This document shows positions 43,507 through 52,720 of a stretch of DNA of 64,000 nucleotides, in pieces; the stretch's first letter is position 1, and the number at the start of each line of letters is the position of its first letter. A program made the translations under genes and the position numbers. This DNA comes from Kribbella monticola (GTDB lineage: Bacteria > Actinomycetota > Actinomycetes > Propionibacteriales > Kribbellaceae): the NCBI RefSeq assembly GCF_003261635.1, contig NZ_QFXK01000005.1, positions 1 to 64,000 of the forward strand. The letters are read 5' to 3'. A model generated the notes under the pieces. It searched no databases. It had not been told where the DNA came from and was given only the letters and a program-made list of their open reading frames with translations.

Positions 43507-45531
43507 TTACAGCGGTACCTTCCATTTCTGGGGGTCGAGGCCGTTGCAGTCGTAGATCTGTAGGTCGGTGCCGTCGGCGGTCGCGCCGTTAGGGGCGTCG
43601 AGGCACCGTCCCGACTGAGGGTTCAGCAAGGCACCGTTGGCTTGTGGCTGCCAGATCTGACCGCCGGCCGGGCCGCAGTCCCACAGCTGCACCTTGGTGA
43701 AGTTCGCCGTACCGTTGCCGACGACGTCCAGGCACTTGCCGAAGGCACGGATCTTGCCGTCGGTCGCCACGCTCCACTGCTGACCCGGTACGCCGTTGCA
43801 GGTCCACAGCTGGACGACGTTCCCGTTGGTCGAGGTGTTGGTGTCGACGTCGACGCACTTGCCGGCGGCCGCGGGCCCGGTGATCGGGCCGGTCGGCGAG
43901 CCGGGCAGGCTCCACTTCTGGGGGTCGAGGCCGTTGCAGTCGTAGATCTGTAGCTTGGTGCCGTCGGTCGTGGCACCGCTGGGACTGTCCAGACAACGAC
44001 CGGATTGCGGGTTCAGCAGTGCACCGTTGGCTTGCGGCCGCCATTGCTGTCCACCGGCCGGGCCGCAGTCCCACAGCTGCACCTTGGTGAAGTTCGCCGT
44101 ACCGTTGCCGACGACGTCCAGGCACTTGCCGAAGGCGCGAATGGTGCCGTCGGCCATCATCGTCCATTGCTGTCCGGGCACGCTGCCACACGTCCACAGC
44201 TGTACGGCGTTCCCGTTGACCGCCGTGTTGTGGTCGACATCCAGACATTTACCGGCCGCCGCCGGGCCGGTGATCGCGCCGGTCGGTCCACCGACGCCGC
44301 CGGTACCGAAGCGGACTTGGCACTGGTTCCCGGTGCCGAGCCAGGTCGCGGCCAGGTAGAGGAACGACGTACCGTTGCTCGACGGAACGATCGGCGAGCT
44401 GTAGCCGGGGCAGCCAGGGGCGCCAGGGCCGTAACTGCCAGTGGGGTTGACGTTGACCGGGGCTTCGAGCTCGGTCCAGCTGCCGGTACCCAGGGACGTG
44501 TTAGCCAACAGCACCGATCCGGACTCCGCCATCACGGCCTTGTTCCCGGTCGGTCCGGTCACCACGCGTTGCCCGGAGAGCAGCAACGTCCCGTTCGGGC
44601 CACCGCCGGGGACCCAGGCGACGTACGGCGTGTGCAGCAGGTGGCGGCCGTCGCTGGTCTGGGCGAGCGTGCCAGGGCTGTTGGTCGGTGCCCAGTTCAA
44701 ACCGTCAGGGCTGGTCTTGAGGTACACCTCGCAGGCGTGGTCGGGGTTGGTGGCGTCGCGACAGAGCTCGTAGGACATCAGGAACTGGCCGTTGGGAAGC
44801 GGGGTGATGATCGACATACCAGGCCGGGCCAGATTGTCGGCGGGGAACGCGACGTCAGGGGTGATGGCGGCGCTCCATGTGACGCCACCGTTGGTCGAGG
44901 TGTAGTGACCGATGATCTGGTTGTTCGTCGGCGAACCCGCGGGGCGTTCGTCAGAGATGAAGCAGGCGAGAGTGTTGTTGGGGGCGAGCAGGAACCACGG
45001 CTCCCAGATCCCCTGGCCGATGGTGTTCGGCTGGCCGCTGGTCGCCGTACAGTTCGACAGGTACTGCCAGTGCGCGCCGTGGTCGGTGCTCTTGAACACC
45101 TCGATCTTCTGCGCGGTGAAGTTCCCCTCGTCCCACGCGGTGCCGGCGGCGAGCAGGTCGCCCTGGTTGAGCCCGTTCGCGGTCCGCGGCACCTCGTAGA
45201 CGACCGGCGCGCCGAGGTCCCAGCCGGCGGTGTTCGAACTGATCGTGCTGATCGGGGTCGACCCGAAGCTCGCGCCGCCATCCGTACTGCGGAAGATCGG
45301 GAAGTTGCTCGGCCCCGATTCGTTGCGGCGGGCAAAGGTCGCCAGCACGGTCCGGCCGCCGTTCCCGTCGTGGTCGAGCCGGATCGCCCGCGGATAACTG
45401 GCGTCGGCATTCGGATAGGTGGACAGGTTGGGGCTGTACAGCACGTTCCCCGGCGGCGCCGCGGTGGCCGGCATCGCGACGAGAGCTCCGGCGACGACGC
45501 CGGCAGCAACCAACAACCTACGAATCAACAT
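43507..45531 (-). CDS. Secreted beta-propeller hydrolase (GH93-like) with two ricin-B lectin domains
   Basis: 674 residues from the ATG at 45531 (GAGGAGG 4 bases upstream). A signal peptide, MLIRRLLVAAGVVAGALVA with cleavage near residue 25, is followed by a six-bladed propeller (about 30-400) with Asp-box motifs FRSTDGGASF, FKSTDHGAHW and YTSTNGGVTW. The wording around GWDLGAPVVYEVP, GIWEPWFLL and LARPGMSIIT is closer, as I recall, to GH93 exo-arabinanases than to true sialidases, and the sialidase Arg-Ile-Pro motif is not seen. Two lectin domains (about 415-545 and 550-674) carry QxW motifs (GQQW, GQQW, PQKW; GQQW, GQIW, PQKW). It is the last gene of the LacI-controlled operon, 46 bp after GH2. 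Substrate is inferred, perhaps arabinan. Confidence 0.75.
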   Translation of the reverse strand: MLIRRLLVAAGVVAGALVAMPATAAPPGNVLYSPNLSTYPNADASYPRAIRLDHDGNGGRTVLATFARRNESGPSNFPIFRSTDGGASFGSTPISTISSNTAGWDLGAPVVYEVPRTANGLNQGDLLAAGTAWDEGNFTAQKIEVFKSTDHGAHWQYLSNCTATSGQPNTIGQGIWEPWFLLAPNNTLACFISDERPAGSPTNNQIIGHYTSTNGGVTWSAAITPDVAFPADNLARPGMSIITPLPNGQFLMSYELCRDATNPDHACEVYLKTSPDGLNWAPTNSPGTLAQTSDGRHLLHTPYVAWVPGGGPNGTLLLSGQRVVTGPTGNKAVMAESGSVLLANTSLGTGSWTELEAPVNVNPTGSYGPGAPGCPGYSSPIVPSSNGTSFLYLAATWLGTGNQCQVRFGTGGVGGPTGAITGPAAAGKCLDVDHNTAVNGNAVQLWTCGSVPGQQWTMMADGTIRAFGKCLDVVGNGTANFTKVQLWDCGPAGGQQWRPQANGALLNPQSGRCLDSPSGATTDGTKLQIYDCNGLDPQKWSLPGSPTGPITGPAAAGKCVDVDTNTSTNGNVVQLWTCNGVPGQQWSVATDGKIRAFGKCLDVVGNGTANFTKVQLWDCGPAGGQIWQPQANGALLNPQSGRCLDAPNGATADGTDLQIYDCNGLDPQKWKVPL
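43520..44290 (-). repeat. Duplicated ricin-B lectin domain within one gene
   Basis: The stretches 43520-43900 and 43908-44290 encode the two lectin domains and are nearly the same at DNA level. A block ending in GCACTTGCCGAAGG is identical over more than 70 bases in both (near 43667-43745 and 44055-44135). This points to recent duplication or gene conversion. Confidence 0.8.
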
Positions 45532-45577
45532 GAAACCTCCTCAGACGTTGGGCAGGTGGGTCGAGAGGTCCCCGAGA

Positions 45578-47518
45578 TCAGTACTGCGTGACGTCCGCAA
45601 AGCTGCGGGCGACAGTCGTGCCCGCCGAGTCGGTGATCCACAGGTGCAGACGCCCGGAACGAGACACCGGGACCACGACCTCGATCGGGTCGGTGACGGC
45701 GAACGGCTTGGCATCAATCGGCGCGGAAGCGGCAGCGCCTGACAACGACCAGTGCAGGGTTCCGACCAAGGGCTCGGATCCGTGGTGGGAGACACGGACC
45801 GGCACCGTCACGGAACCGGACGAAACGACGAGGTCGCGGCCGGGTGCGTGCGGGGTGACGTCGACGATGAGCGTGGTCTCGGCGTGGACATCGGACGGGA
45901 CGGTGCCGCCCAGATCCTTGGTGCGGCGGTCGTAGGTGTAGATGCCGACCGTCTCGTGTTCGATGTCGTACAGCTCGGTGTAGATGTAGCCGGCATTGCG
46001 GGGATGACGGCGGAGTTCCTGGGTCTGCCAGCGCAGGTGCCAGCCGCGCTCCACACTCGTCGACCCACCGCCGTACTCACCGTTGAGCTGCGGCTTGTCC
46101 CCCGGATCGAAACCAGGTGCCGCAATCACCTTGTCCACCACGAAGTCCGGCCCGAGCCGGACCGGGAAACTTCCGTCGGCGGTGTTGATCAGACGATCCA
46201 CGACCGCGGCCCACGAGGTGGCGTCGTCGTCGTAGTAGTGCCAGTCGACCAGATCCGTCTCGACGTGCGCCCAGCCCGAGTTGTCGACGACGGGGCGACT
46301 CGCATCCAGCACCCGGATGAGCCGGTACGCCCGGCGTACGGCGTCCTGTTTCGCGGGATCACCGGGGACGTCCCAGTCCAGCCCCCACTCCTCGTTGTAC
46401 GCGGCCCAGATCACGATGCTCGGATGGTTGCCGTCCCGCGCCACCATCCCGGCCGTGACGTCCTCGAATGCGGCAACGGCCTCCTCGGTGAACCGGCCGG
46501 TCGACGGGGGTTCGGCCCAGACCAGCATCCCCAGCCGGTCGGCCCAGTACAGCCAGCGCGGATCCTCGAGCTTGATGTGCTTGCGCACCAGGTTGAACCC
46601 GGCTTCGCGCGCCAGCTCGATATCCCGCCGCAACGCCTCGTCGCTCGGCGCCGCATGTCCGGCCGACGGCCAGAACCCCTGGTCCAGCACGCCGCGCACA
46701 TACGTCGGTACGCCGTTCAGCAGCAGGTTGGTGCCCTGCCACTCGACCTTGCGCAACCCGGTGTAGCCGCGAACTGTGTCCTCGCCGGCCGTGACGACGA
46801 CGTCGTACAGGTAGGGATCCTCGGGGCTCCACAGCCGGGGCTCCGGGATCGGAAGGGTGACCGGGCCCGAGAGTTCGTCGTACTCGCGGACGACGACGCC
46901 TGGGATCTCGATCCGGACCGGCGCCGGACCCGTGACCGTGACCTCGATGCCGTCCAGCGCCGGGGTCGGGCGGAGGTCGAGCTGCGAGATGTACTCCGGC
47001 GGGCGTGGCTCGAGCCACACGGTTTGCCAGATTCCGCTGGACGGCGTGAAGGCACAGCCGTCGTAGTCGTCGGCAGGCAAGCTGCGCTGCTTGCCGTGCG
47101 GGATGAACCGCTTGTCAGCTGGCGCCTGGACCCGGACCACCAGCGTCCCGGCACCTGAGGAGTCGAGCAGGTCGGTGATGTCGGCCTCGAACGGCAGATA
47201 ACCACCTTCGTGCTCGACGGCGAGCTGACCGTTCACCCACACGGTCGCGTGGTGGTGAACCGCGCCGAAGTGCAGGATCGTCCGCTCCCCCGCCCAGTCT
47301 GCGGGACGATCGAGGTGCCGGCGATACCAGGCCGTCGGTAGCCAGTGCGCCATCACACCCGAATCGGGGTGCTCCCACGGGAAAGGCACGACGATGGTTT
47401 CCGGGAAGTCGCTCGGGTCGTCCGGGCCATGAGCGAAATCCCATTGACCGTTCAGATTGAGCCAGCGCGACGAGCGGTCGAAATGGGGACGTGGGTATTC
47501 GGGACGGGGTGTGTTCAT
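45578..47518 (-). CDS. Glycoside hydrolase family 2
   Basis: 646 residues. Jelly-roll sugar-binding domain (1-175: WLNLNGQWDFAHG, then TAWYRRHLDRP and VWVNGQLAVEHEGGYLPFEA), immunoglobulin-like domain (about 175-260) and a TIM barrel. The acid/base Glu is in IWAAYNEEWGLDW near 372. The nucleophile Glu is in LNGEYGGG near 478. Members are beta-galactosidases, beta-glucuronidases and related enzymes; the specificity is not readable. No signal peptide, so it would act on imported oligosaccharide in the cytoplasm. Fourth gene of the operon, 23 bp after the second permease. GGAG lies before the ATG. Confidence 0.9.
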   Translation of the reverse strand: MNTPRPEYPRPHFDRSSRWLNLNGQWDFAHGPDDPSDFPETIVVPFPWEHPDSGVMAHWLPTAWYRRHLDRPADWAGERTILHFGAVHHHATVWVNGQLAVEHEGGYLPFEADITDLLDSSGAGTLVVRVQAPADKRFIPHGKQRSLPADDYDGCAFTPSSGIWQTVWLEPRPPEYISQLDLRPTPALDGIEVTVTGPAPVRIEIPGVVVREYDELSGPVTLPIPEPRLWSPEDPYLYDVVVTAGEDTVRGYTGLRKVEWQGTNLLLNGVPTYVRGVLDQGFWPSAGHAAPSDEALRRDIELAREAGFNLVRKHIKLEDPRWLYWADRLGMLVWAEPPSTGRFTEEAVAAFEDVTAGMVARDGNHPSIVIWAAYNEEWGLDWDVPGDPAKQDAVRRAYRLIRVLDASRPVVDNSGWAHVETDLVDWHYYDDDATSWAAVVDRLINTADGSFPVRLGPDFVVDKVIAAPGFDPGDKPQLNGEYGGGSTSVERGWHLRWQTQELRRHPRNAGYIYTELYDIEHETVGIYTYDRRTKDLGGTVPSDVHAETTLIVDVTPHAPGRDLVVSSGSVTVPVRVSHHGSEPLVGTLHWSLSGAAASAPIDAKPFAVTDPIEVVVPVSRSGRLHLWITDSAGTTVARSFADVTQY

Positions 47519-47541
47519 GGTTGTTTCTCCAAGTCGGGACG

Positions 47542-48414
47542 TCAGCCTTTGAGGCTGCCGGCCATGACGCCTTTGATCAGGTGACGTTGCAGGACGATGA
47601 AGACGGCCAGGACGGGCACGGCGGCCACGGTGCTGGCGGCGAGCAGCTGACCCCAGACGCTGGTCCAGTCGGCGCCGAGCTGACCCGAGCGGATGTTCTG
47701 CGCCAGCGCTGAGAGCATCACCTGCAGGGTCTGGTGCTGCTCGTCGTTCACCGCCACCACGGGCCAGACGAAGTCGTTGTAGATGTTGATGAAGCTCAGG
47801 ACGCCGAGGGCTGCCAGCCCGGGCCGGATCACCGGGAGCACGATGCTGGCGAAGATCCGCAGGTCACCGGCGCCGTCGACGCGGGCGGCGTCGAGGAGTT
47901 CGTCGGGGATCGCCATAATCACCTGCCGCATCCAGAACACACCGAACGCGTCGACCGCGCTGGGCAGGATGAGGGCCTGGAACGTGCTGACCCAGCCCAG
48001 CTGACTCATCTCCAGCAGGAGCGGGATGAGCAGGACGAGGGTCGGCAGCATCAGCGTGGTCAACACGGTGCCGAACAGCAGCCGCTTGCCCGGGAAGGTG
48101 TACTTCGCGAAGGCGAACCCGGCCATCGGGCAGAAGATCATCGTCAGCGCGCCCTTGATCACGACGACGATCGCGGTGTTCCGGAAGCCGGTACCGATCG
48201 GAATCGTCTCCAGCATCGCGCGGAAATTGTGCAGCGTCAGCCGGCCGGCGTCGAAGCTGAACGGCCGGGCGATGATGTCGCCACCCGGCTTGAACGCGGA
48301 GGCCATCATCCACAGCAGCGGCGCCAGACTGATGCAAGCGGCAACGATCAGCAGGACGTATCGTCCCACCGCGCCGAGCCGGACGGACGCCGTGGATCCC
48401 GTACGGGTTGTCAT
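47542..48414 (-). CDS. Sugar ABC transporter permease (CUT1, MalG-like)
   Basis: 290 residues with six membrane helices. The ATG at 48414 overlaps the preceding permease stop (ATGA), which rules out the longer upstream frame. The MalF/MalG ATPase-contact motif is DELLDAARVDGAGDLRIFAS near residue 180. FINIYNDFVWPVV near 225 is typical of MalG-type subunits. It works with the other permease and the binding protein. The ATPase is not in the window; such operons often share a genome-wide MsiK-type ATPase. Confidence 0.93.
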   Translation of the reverse strand: MTTRTGSTASVRLGAVGRYVLLIVAACISLAPLLWMMASAFKPGGDIIARPFSFDAGRLTLHNFRAMLETIPIGTGFRNTAIVVVIKGALTMIFCPMAGFAFAKYTFPGKRLLFGTVLTTLMLPTLVLLIPLLLEMSQLGWVSTFQALILPSAVDAFGVFWMRQVIMAIPDELLDAARVDGAGDLRIFASIVLPVIRPGLAALGVLSFINIYNDFVWPVVAVNDEQHQTLQVMLSALAQNIRSGQLGADWTSVWGQLLAASTVAAVPVLAVFIVLQRHLIKGVMAGSLKG

Positions 48415-49322
48415 GAGTCCTCCCTCGATCGCAGCAGCCGGATCGACGCGACCGACAGCGCCAGCACCATCAGCACGAGCAGCATCGAGTTCGCTGCCCC
48501 GAGGCCGAGATCGGAGTTCGTGATGTGCTTGTAGAGATAGAGCCCTGCGGTCCGGGTCCCGTTGAACGGTCCGCCGCCGGTCACGACGTACGGTTCGGCG
48601 AACAGCTGGAACACGGTCAACGTGCCGATCACGACGACGAAGCTCAGCGTCCGCGTCACCAGCGGGACGGTGATCGACCAGAACTGATGCCACGCGCCGG
48701 CCCCGTCGATCCGCGCCGCCTCGTAGACGTCCGACGGGATCGTCGACAATCCGGCCAGCAACAAGATGACGGCGTACCCGGTGGTGCGCCAGAGCACCAG
48801 CAGGGCAACCGTCACCTTGGCCCACACTGAGGTGGTCAACCATCCGACGGCGGGCAGTCCGAGCGAGGTCAGACCGTGGTTGACCGCGCCGAAGTCCTTG
48901 TCGAACAAGATGATCCAGACCTGCGCCATCGCCACCAGCGGAGTGACGAACGGCGCGATCAGCGCAGCGCTGAACAGCCCGCGGAACCGCGCCTTCCGCA
49001 ACGCAACGGCGATGGTGAGTGCGAGCAGCACCTGCGCCGGTACGACGAGCAGCCACAGCACGCCCGAGGTCGCCATCGACTGCCAGAAGTCCGGACTCGC
49101 CAGTAGGTAGCGGTAGTTGGCGAACCCGACCACCCTCAGCGCACCGGCACCGTGCCAGTTGGTGAAGCTCAACTGCAGCGCGAAGAAGATCGGGTACGCG
49201 CTGAAGGCCGCGAAGACCAGGACGAACGGTGCGACGAAGAGGTACGGCGCTGCCTTGACCCGGCGTCGCCCTGCCGTCCTCGCCTCCCGCCGTGCCGCCA
49301 TCGCCTCGGTCACGGTCACCAT
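48411..49322 (-). CDS. Sugar ABC transporter permease (CUT1, MalF-like)
   Basis: 303 residues from the ATG at 49322, which overlaps the binding-protein stop by one base (TGATG). Six membrane helices, first at AAPYLFVAPFVLVFAAFSAY. The coupling motif is VYEAARIDGAGAWHQFWSIT near 200. FAEPYVVTGGGPFNGTRT near 250 is the usual MalF-type pattern. It forms the channel with the MalG-like subunit at 47542. Confidence 0.93.
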   Translation of the reverse strand: MVTVTEAMAARREARTAGRRRVKAAPYLFVAPFVLVFAAFSAYPIFFALQLSFTNWHGAGALRVVGFANYRYLLASPDFWQSMATSGVLWLLVVPAQVLLALTIAVALRKARFRGLFSAALIAPFVTPLVAMAQVWIILFDKDFGAVNHGLTSLGLPAVGWLTTSVWAKVTVALLVLWRTTGYAVILLLAGLSTIPSDVYEAARIDGAGAWHQFWSITVPLVTRTLSFVVVIGTLTVFQLFAEPYVVTGGGPFNGTRTAGLYLYKHITNSDLGLGAANSMLLVLMVLALSVASIRLLRSREDS

Positions 49323-50680
49323 CAACTGGGCCCCATCAGGTTCTTCTGGATCTGGGTCGCGGACGTCTTCAGGACCTCATCAGGGCTGAGCCGGCCGGCG
49401 AGCATCTTCTGCACGTTGACACCGAAGTAGTCCACCGCCTTGCCCCACCAGGTCGGGATCGCGTACCCGCCCGGCACCTGCTTGCCCGCTTCGACGGCCA
49501 CCTTCCAGAGGTCCTGGCCGCCGAGGGCATCGATCGGCCTGAACAATGGAGTGTCCGGATCCAGCGCCGGCAGGTACGACGGGATCGACGTGTTCAGGCC
49601 GCCCGGGTACACCGTGTTCGGGCCGTAGACCGTCGTATACCCCTCCTTGCTGAAGACCAGGTGCTCGTAGAGCCGCCAGGCCAGCTCCGGATTCTTAGCC
49701 TTGGCCGGAATCACGAACGACGAGCCGCCCATCACTCCCGCCCGCGGACCACCGGCCTGCCATGCCGGCAGCGCCGCCGCACGCCATTTGCCTTTGCTTG
49801 CCTTCAGCAACTGTTGCGGCGCGAACACGAACCACTGCGCCCACGGCACGAACACCTGCGTACCTTTGTCCTGCGTCTGCAGATCCGTCGGCTGGGTGTA
49901 CTTCGCCAGCGTGCCGAGCCCTTCCGATCGGACCGTGTCCAGCCAGGTCAGCGCCTTGCGGTAGGGATCGGAGTCGATCGAGAGCTTGCCCTGGGCATCG
50001 ATCATGGCGCCGCCCTGCTGGTTGGCGAACATGTCGATCCACAACTGCGCCAGGAACTGGTCGTTCTCCAGGTGGATCGGCCTGGCCTGCGGGAACTTGT
50101 CCCGGACCGTCCGCGCCGCCCCGAGCAGAGCGTCGTACGTCGTCAGGCTCGCCGGGTCGACGCCCGCCTGGGTGACGATGTCCTCGCGGTAGAACAGCAG
50201 GCCGGGGTCGAGGTCCCAGGGCACCGCGACCACCTTGCCGTCGACGGTGACCACACCGAGCTTGTACGGCGCGATGTCCGGCTTGTACTGCTCGATCAGC
50301 TGACTGAGGTCGTGCAGATGCGGCGCGACCCCGGTCAGCAGAGAGTCGTCGTAGAAGGCGCCGTCGGGCACGCCGGCGCCGCTGATCAGCGTGGCCGGGA
50401 GCTTGGCGTTGATGTCGACCGCGAGGTGGTTCACCTTCACCTGCGGGTGCTTCGCGGTGAACGACGCGATCGCCTTGTCGAACACCTTGTAGAGGTCGCC
50501 GGTGCGGTCCCAGATGGTGAGCTCACCCGACAGCGCAGTGGTCGCCTTGCCGGTCGGCAGCGGATCACTGCCGGTGGTGTTGCCGGGAGCGCAGGCGCCG
50601 AGGCCACCGGCGACCAGGGCGGCACCGGCACCACGCAGTACGGTGCGACGGGAAACCGGGGATGAAACGGAATTGATCAT
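49322..50680 (-). CDS. Sugar ABC transporter substrate-binding protein (Tat lipoprotein)
   Basis: 452 residues. The signal SRRTVLRGAGAALVAGGLGA with lipobox GLGAC (Cys near residue 30) combines twin arginines and lipid attachment. The binding domains start at GELTIWDRTGDLYKVF and include VAVPWDLDPGLLFYREDIV near 150 and VMGGSSFVIPAKAKNPELAW near 313, typical of family 1 (CUT1) proteins for oligosaccharides. It is the first gene of the operon, opposite a LacI gene and behind two operators. The bound sugar is not readable. Confidence 0.93.
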   Translation of the reverse strand: MINSVSSPVSRRTVLRGAGAALVAGGLGACAPGNTTGSDPLPTGKATTALSGELTIWDRTGDLYKVFDKAIASFTAKHPQVKVNHLAVDINAKLPATLISGAGVPDGAFYDDSLLTGVAPHLHDLSQLIEQYKPDIAPYKLGVVTVDGKVVAVPWDLDPGLLFYREDIVTQAGVDPASLTTYDALLGAARTVRDKFPQARPIHLENDQFLAQLWIDMFANQQGGAMIDAQGKLSIDSDPYRKALTWLDTVRSEGLGTLAKYTQPTDLQTQDKGTQVFVPWAQWFVFAPQQLLKASKGKWRAAALPAWQAGGPRAGVMGGSSFVIPAKAKNPELAWRLYEHLVFSKEGYTTVYGPNTVYPGGLNTSIPSYLPALDPDTPLFRPIDALGGQDLWKVAVEAGKQVPGGYAIPTWWGKAVDYFGVNVQKMLAGRLSPDEVLKTSATQIQKNLMGPS

Positions 50681-50738
50681 GGCGCGTCCTCAAGGGGAAC
50701 CGGACCTTCAGCCGAAGCCGGTGACTTTCGTATGATCC

Positions 50739-50752
50739 TTGCAACGTTGCAA
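50739..50752. promoter_or_regulatory. LacI-type operator 1
   Basis: TTGCAACGTTGCAA, a perfect 14-bp palindrome between the binding-protein gene and the LacI gene. An identical site lies 34 bp away (50773-50786), so tandem binding or looping is possible. The central CG is typical of LacI-family sites. Confidence 0.85.
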
Positions 50753-50772
50753 ACAGTGTTGAAACGCTAAGC

Positions 50773-50786
50773 TTGCAACGTTGCAA
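50773..50786. promoter_or_regulatory. LacI-type operator 2
   Basis: Second exact copy of TTGCAACGTTGCAA, 41 bases before the LacI start at 50827. It probably serves autoregulation, with site 1 controlling the operon. Confidence 0.85.
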
Positions 50787-50826
50787 GTGTCAAGGGGTCG
50801 AAAGAACGCCAGCGAAGGGGTACGGA

Positions 50827-51834
50827 GTGGGTGCCACACTGCGTGAGGTCGCCGAGCGGGCCGGGGTCTCGGTCCGGACGGTGTCGAACGTCGTCAACGA
50901 TTTCGCACAGGTGGCGCCGGACACCCGCGCCCGGGTGCAGCGGGTGCTCGACGAACTCGGATACCAGCCGAACGCGGTCGCCCGGACGCTGAGGCGCGGA
51001 CGGTCGGGGCTGATCGCGTTGGTTTTGCCCGAGCTGGACGTCCCCTATTTCGCCGAGCTGACCCGGGCGGTGATCGAGCAGGCGGCCGCGGCCGGGTACA
51101 CGGTCGTGGTCGACCAGACCGACGGTGATCCGGTGCGCGAGCGGGAGCTGGTGATGCGCGGCAGCCGGGCCGCGATGTTCGACGGGCTGATCTTCAACCC
51201 GCTGGCGCTGGGTGACGCCGACCTCCGCGACCGGCCGTCGTCGACGCCGGTCGTGCTGCTCGGTGAGCGGGTGATCCAGGGCGGCCTGGACCACATCATG
51301 ATCGACAACGTCGGCGCCGCTCGGCTGGCGACCGAGCACCTGGTCGACCTCGGCCGCCGCCGGATCGCCGCGATCGGCGACCAGTCCGACGAAAGCCGTC
51401 GTACCGGCCGGCTCCGGACGCAGGGCTACATGACCGCCCTGCGTTCTGCCGGCCACGAGATCGTCCCCGAGTTGATCCGTCCCACGGAGTTCTTCCACCG
51501 CTCCGACGGCGCCGCCGCCATGTCTGAGCTGCTCGCCCTCCCCGAGCCCCCCGACGCCGTCTTCTGCTACAACGACCTGCTGGCGCTGGGCGCGCTCCGC
51601 ACCATCCTCAGCCGCGGTCTCCGCGTCCCCGAGGACATCGCACTCGTCGGCTTCGACGACATCGAGGACGGCCGCTACAGCACCCCCAGCCTGACCACCA
51701 TCCGCCCTGACAAGACGCAGATCGCGACGCACGCCGTCCAGCTCCTGCTCAACCGCCTCGACGGCGACCAGTCCCCGCCGACCGAGATCCCCGCCGACTA
51801 CGACCTCGTCATCCGCGAAAGCACAGCCTCCTGA
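50827..51834 (+). CDS. LacI family repressor of the adjacent sugar operon
   Basis: 335 residues from the GTG at 50827 (AAGGGG about 7 bases upstream). The longer frame from 50773 would begin inside an operator. The N-terminal helix-turn-helix and hinge read TLREVAERAGVSVRTVSNVV and PNAVARTLRRGRSGLIALVL. The periplasmic-binding-type sensor domain follows (about 60-335) with FNPLALGDADL, MIDNVGAARLATEHLVDLGR and AVFCYNDLLALGALR. It would bind the two TTGCAACGTTGCAA sites and release on a sugar from the transported oligosaccharide. Confidence 0.94.
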   Translation: MGATLREVAERAGVSVRTVSNVVNDFAQVAPDTRARVQRVLDELGYQPNAVARTLRRGRSGLIALVLPELDVPYFAELTRAVIEQAAAAGYTVVVDQTDGDPVRERELVMRGSRAAMFDGLIFNPLALGDADLRDRPSSTPVVLLGERVIQGGLDHIMIDNVGAARLATEHLVDLGRRRIAAIGDQSDESRRTGRLRTQGYMTALRSAGHEIVPELIRPTEFFHRSDGAAAMSELLALPEPPDAVFCYNDLLALGALRTILSRGLRVPEDIALVGFDDIEDGRYSTPSLTTIRPDKTQIATHAVQLLLNRLDGDQSPPTEIPADYDLVIRESTAS

Positions 51835-51874
51835 GCGGCCGCTCCCTCCACGTCGGCGAGTAGAAGGCAACTTT

Positions 51875-52687
51875 TCAAGGCGAGTGAGGTGATCGCGTGG
51901 CCCCGTGCTGTGGGGCCAAGAGGCGATCGCCGCTGAGTTCCTCGTACTGGTCGGGGTTCGCGAGGACGGTCGAAGTGCAGCCTGATCGGCCGCACTCGCA
52001 GGCGAACGGGAACATCGGCAGGTCGGCGAAGCCGCGGTCGGCGCGCCATAGCCGTAGTTGACGGCAGGCAGCCGTGTTCTCGATCTTGCGCTGGCGACTT
52101 AGTTCGTCACCGGCTTGCAGCCTCTGGACGTCACCCAGAGTTGTCTCCACCCTCGCCGTGATCGCATTCCAGTCAGGATCCGGATCCACCTCGATCAACG
52201 GCAACCCGGCCGCGGTCACCTCGTCCCAGACCCACCGCGCCAGGATCTCGTCGCGCGCCAGCAACGAATCCAATCGCGCTCGGGCCTGCGGATCATCGAC
52301 AGCGTCGAGCCTTTCCTCGCGTGCCTTCCGAGTCAGACTGGCATCGGGAACCAGCCAGATGGCTGCCCGGACGGCAGGCCCGAGCATCGACGGGAACAGC
52401 TGTGGACCCTCCACCAAAGCCGGTACTTCGCCGAGTCCGCGCGCGTGGACGTCTTCGAGGATCACCGGAAGCCGCACCCGCGAGATCTCCACGAACACCT
52501 CCGCGGCGCCCTGCGGACCTTCGACAGGCTTCTCGGCCAGCAGCCTGTAGGCGGGCAGTCGTTCGAGATGGTCGTAGGTCCAGAGATCCACCGGGTGCAA
52601 CGGCAGATCTCCGGCCCGCGCCAACTGTCGCGCGATCGTCGACTTGCCGGCACCCGGCGCCCCACCGATCCAGAGCATGCTCGTCAT
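51875..52687 (-). CDS. P-loop kinase-like protein with a C-terminal Cys cluster
   Basis: 270 residues. Walker A is LWIGGAPGAGKSTIARQLAR near residue 5. Residues to about 190 look like a small-molecule kinase (APH/zeta-toxin-like P-loop fold), with DVHARGLGEVPALVEGPQLF near 96. The tail (about 205-270) has FACECGRSGCTSTVLANPDQ, a CxCxxxxC cluster that recurs at C-termini in actinobacterial proteins and may bind metal. I do not know the substrate. It lies in the same direction as the haloperoxidase gene, 33 bp from that gene's stop. Confidence 0.7.
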   Translation of the reverse strand: MTSMLWIGGAPGAGKSTIARQLARAGDLPLHPVDLWTYDHLERLPAYRLLAEKPVEGPQGAAEVFVEISRVRLPVILEDVHARGLGEVPALVEGPQLFPSMLGPAVRAAIWLVPDASLTRKAREERLDAVDDPQARARLDSLLARDEILARWVWDEVTAAGLPLIEVDPDPDWNAITARVETTLGDVQRLQAGDELSRQRKIENTAACRQLRLWRADRGFADLPMFPFACECGRSGCTSTVLANPDQYEELSGDRLLAPQHGATRSPHSP

Positions 52688-52720
52688 CCGGCCAGGCTGC
52701 CAGACAACCGGCTCGCAGCC

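Noticed and set aside
43507..45531. Calling the propeller-lectin protein a sialidase
   Set aside because: Asp boxes are present but the sialidase Arg-Ile-Pro motif is not seen and other motifs fit GH93 better.
49322..50665. Long plus-strand frame opposite the sugar-binding protein
   Set aside because: Antisense shadow; the minus-strand protein has a clear Tat lipoprotein signal and binding-protein motifs.
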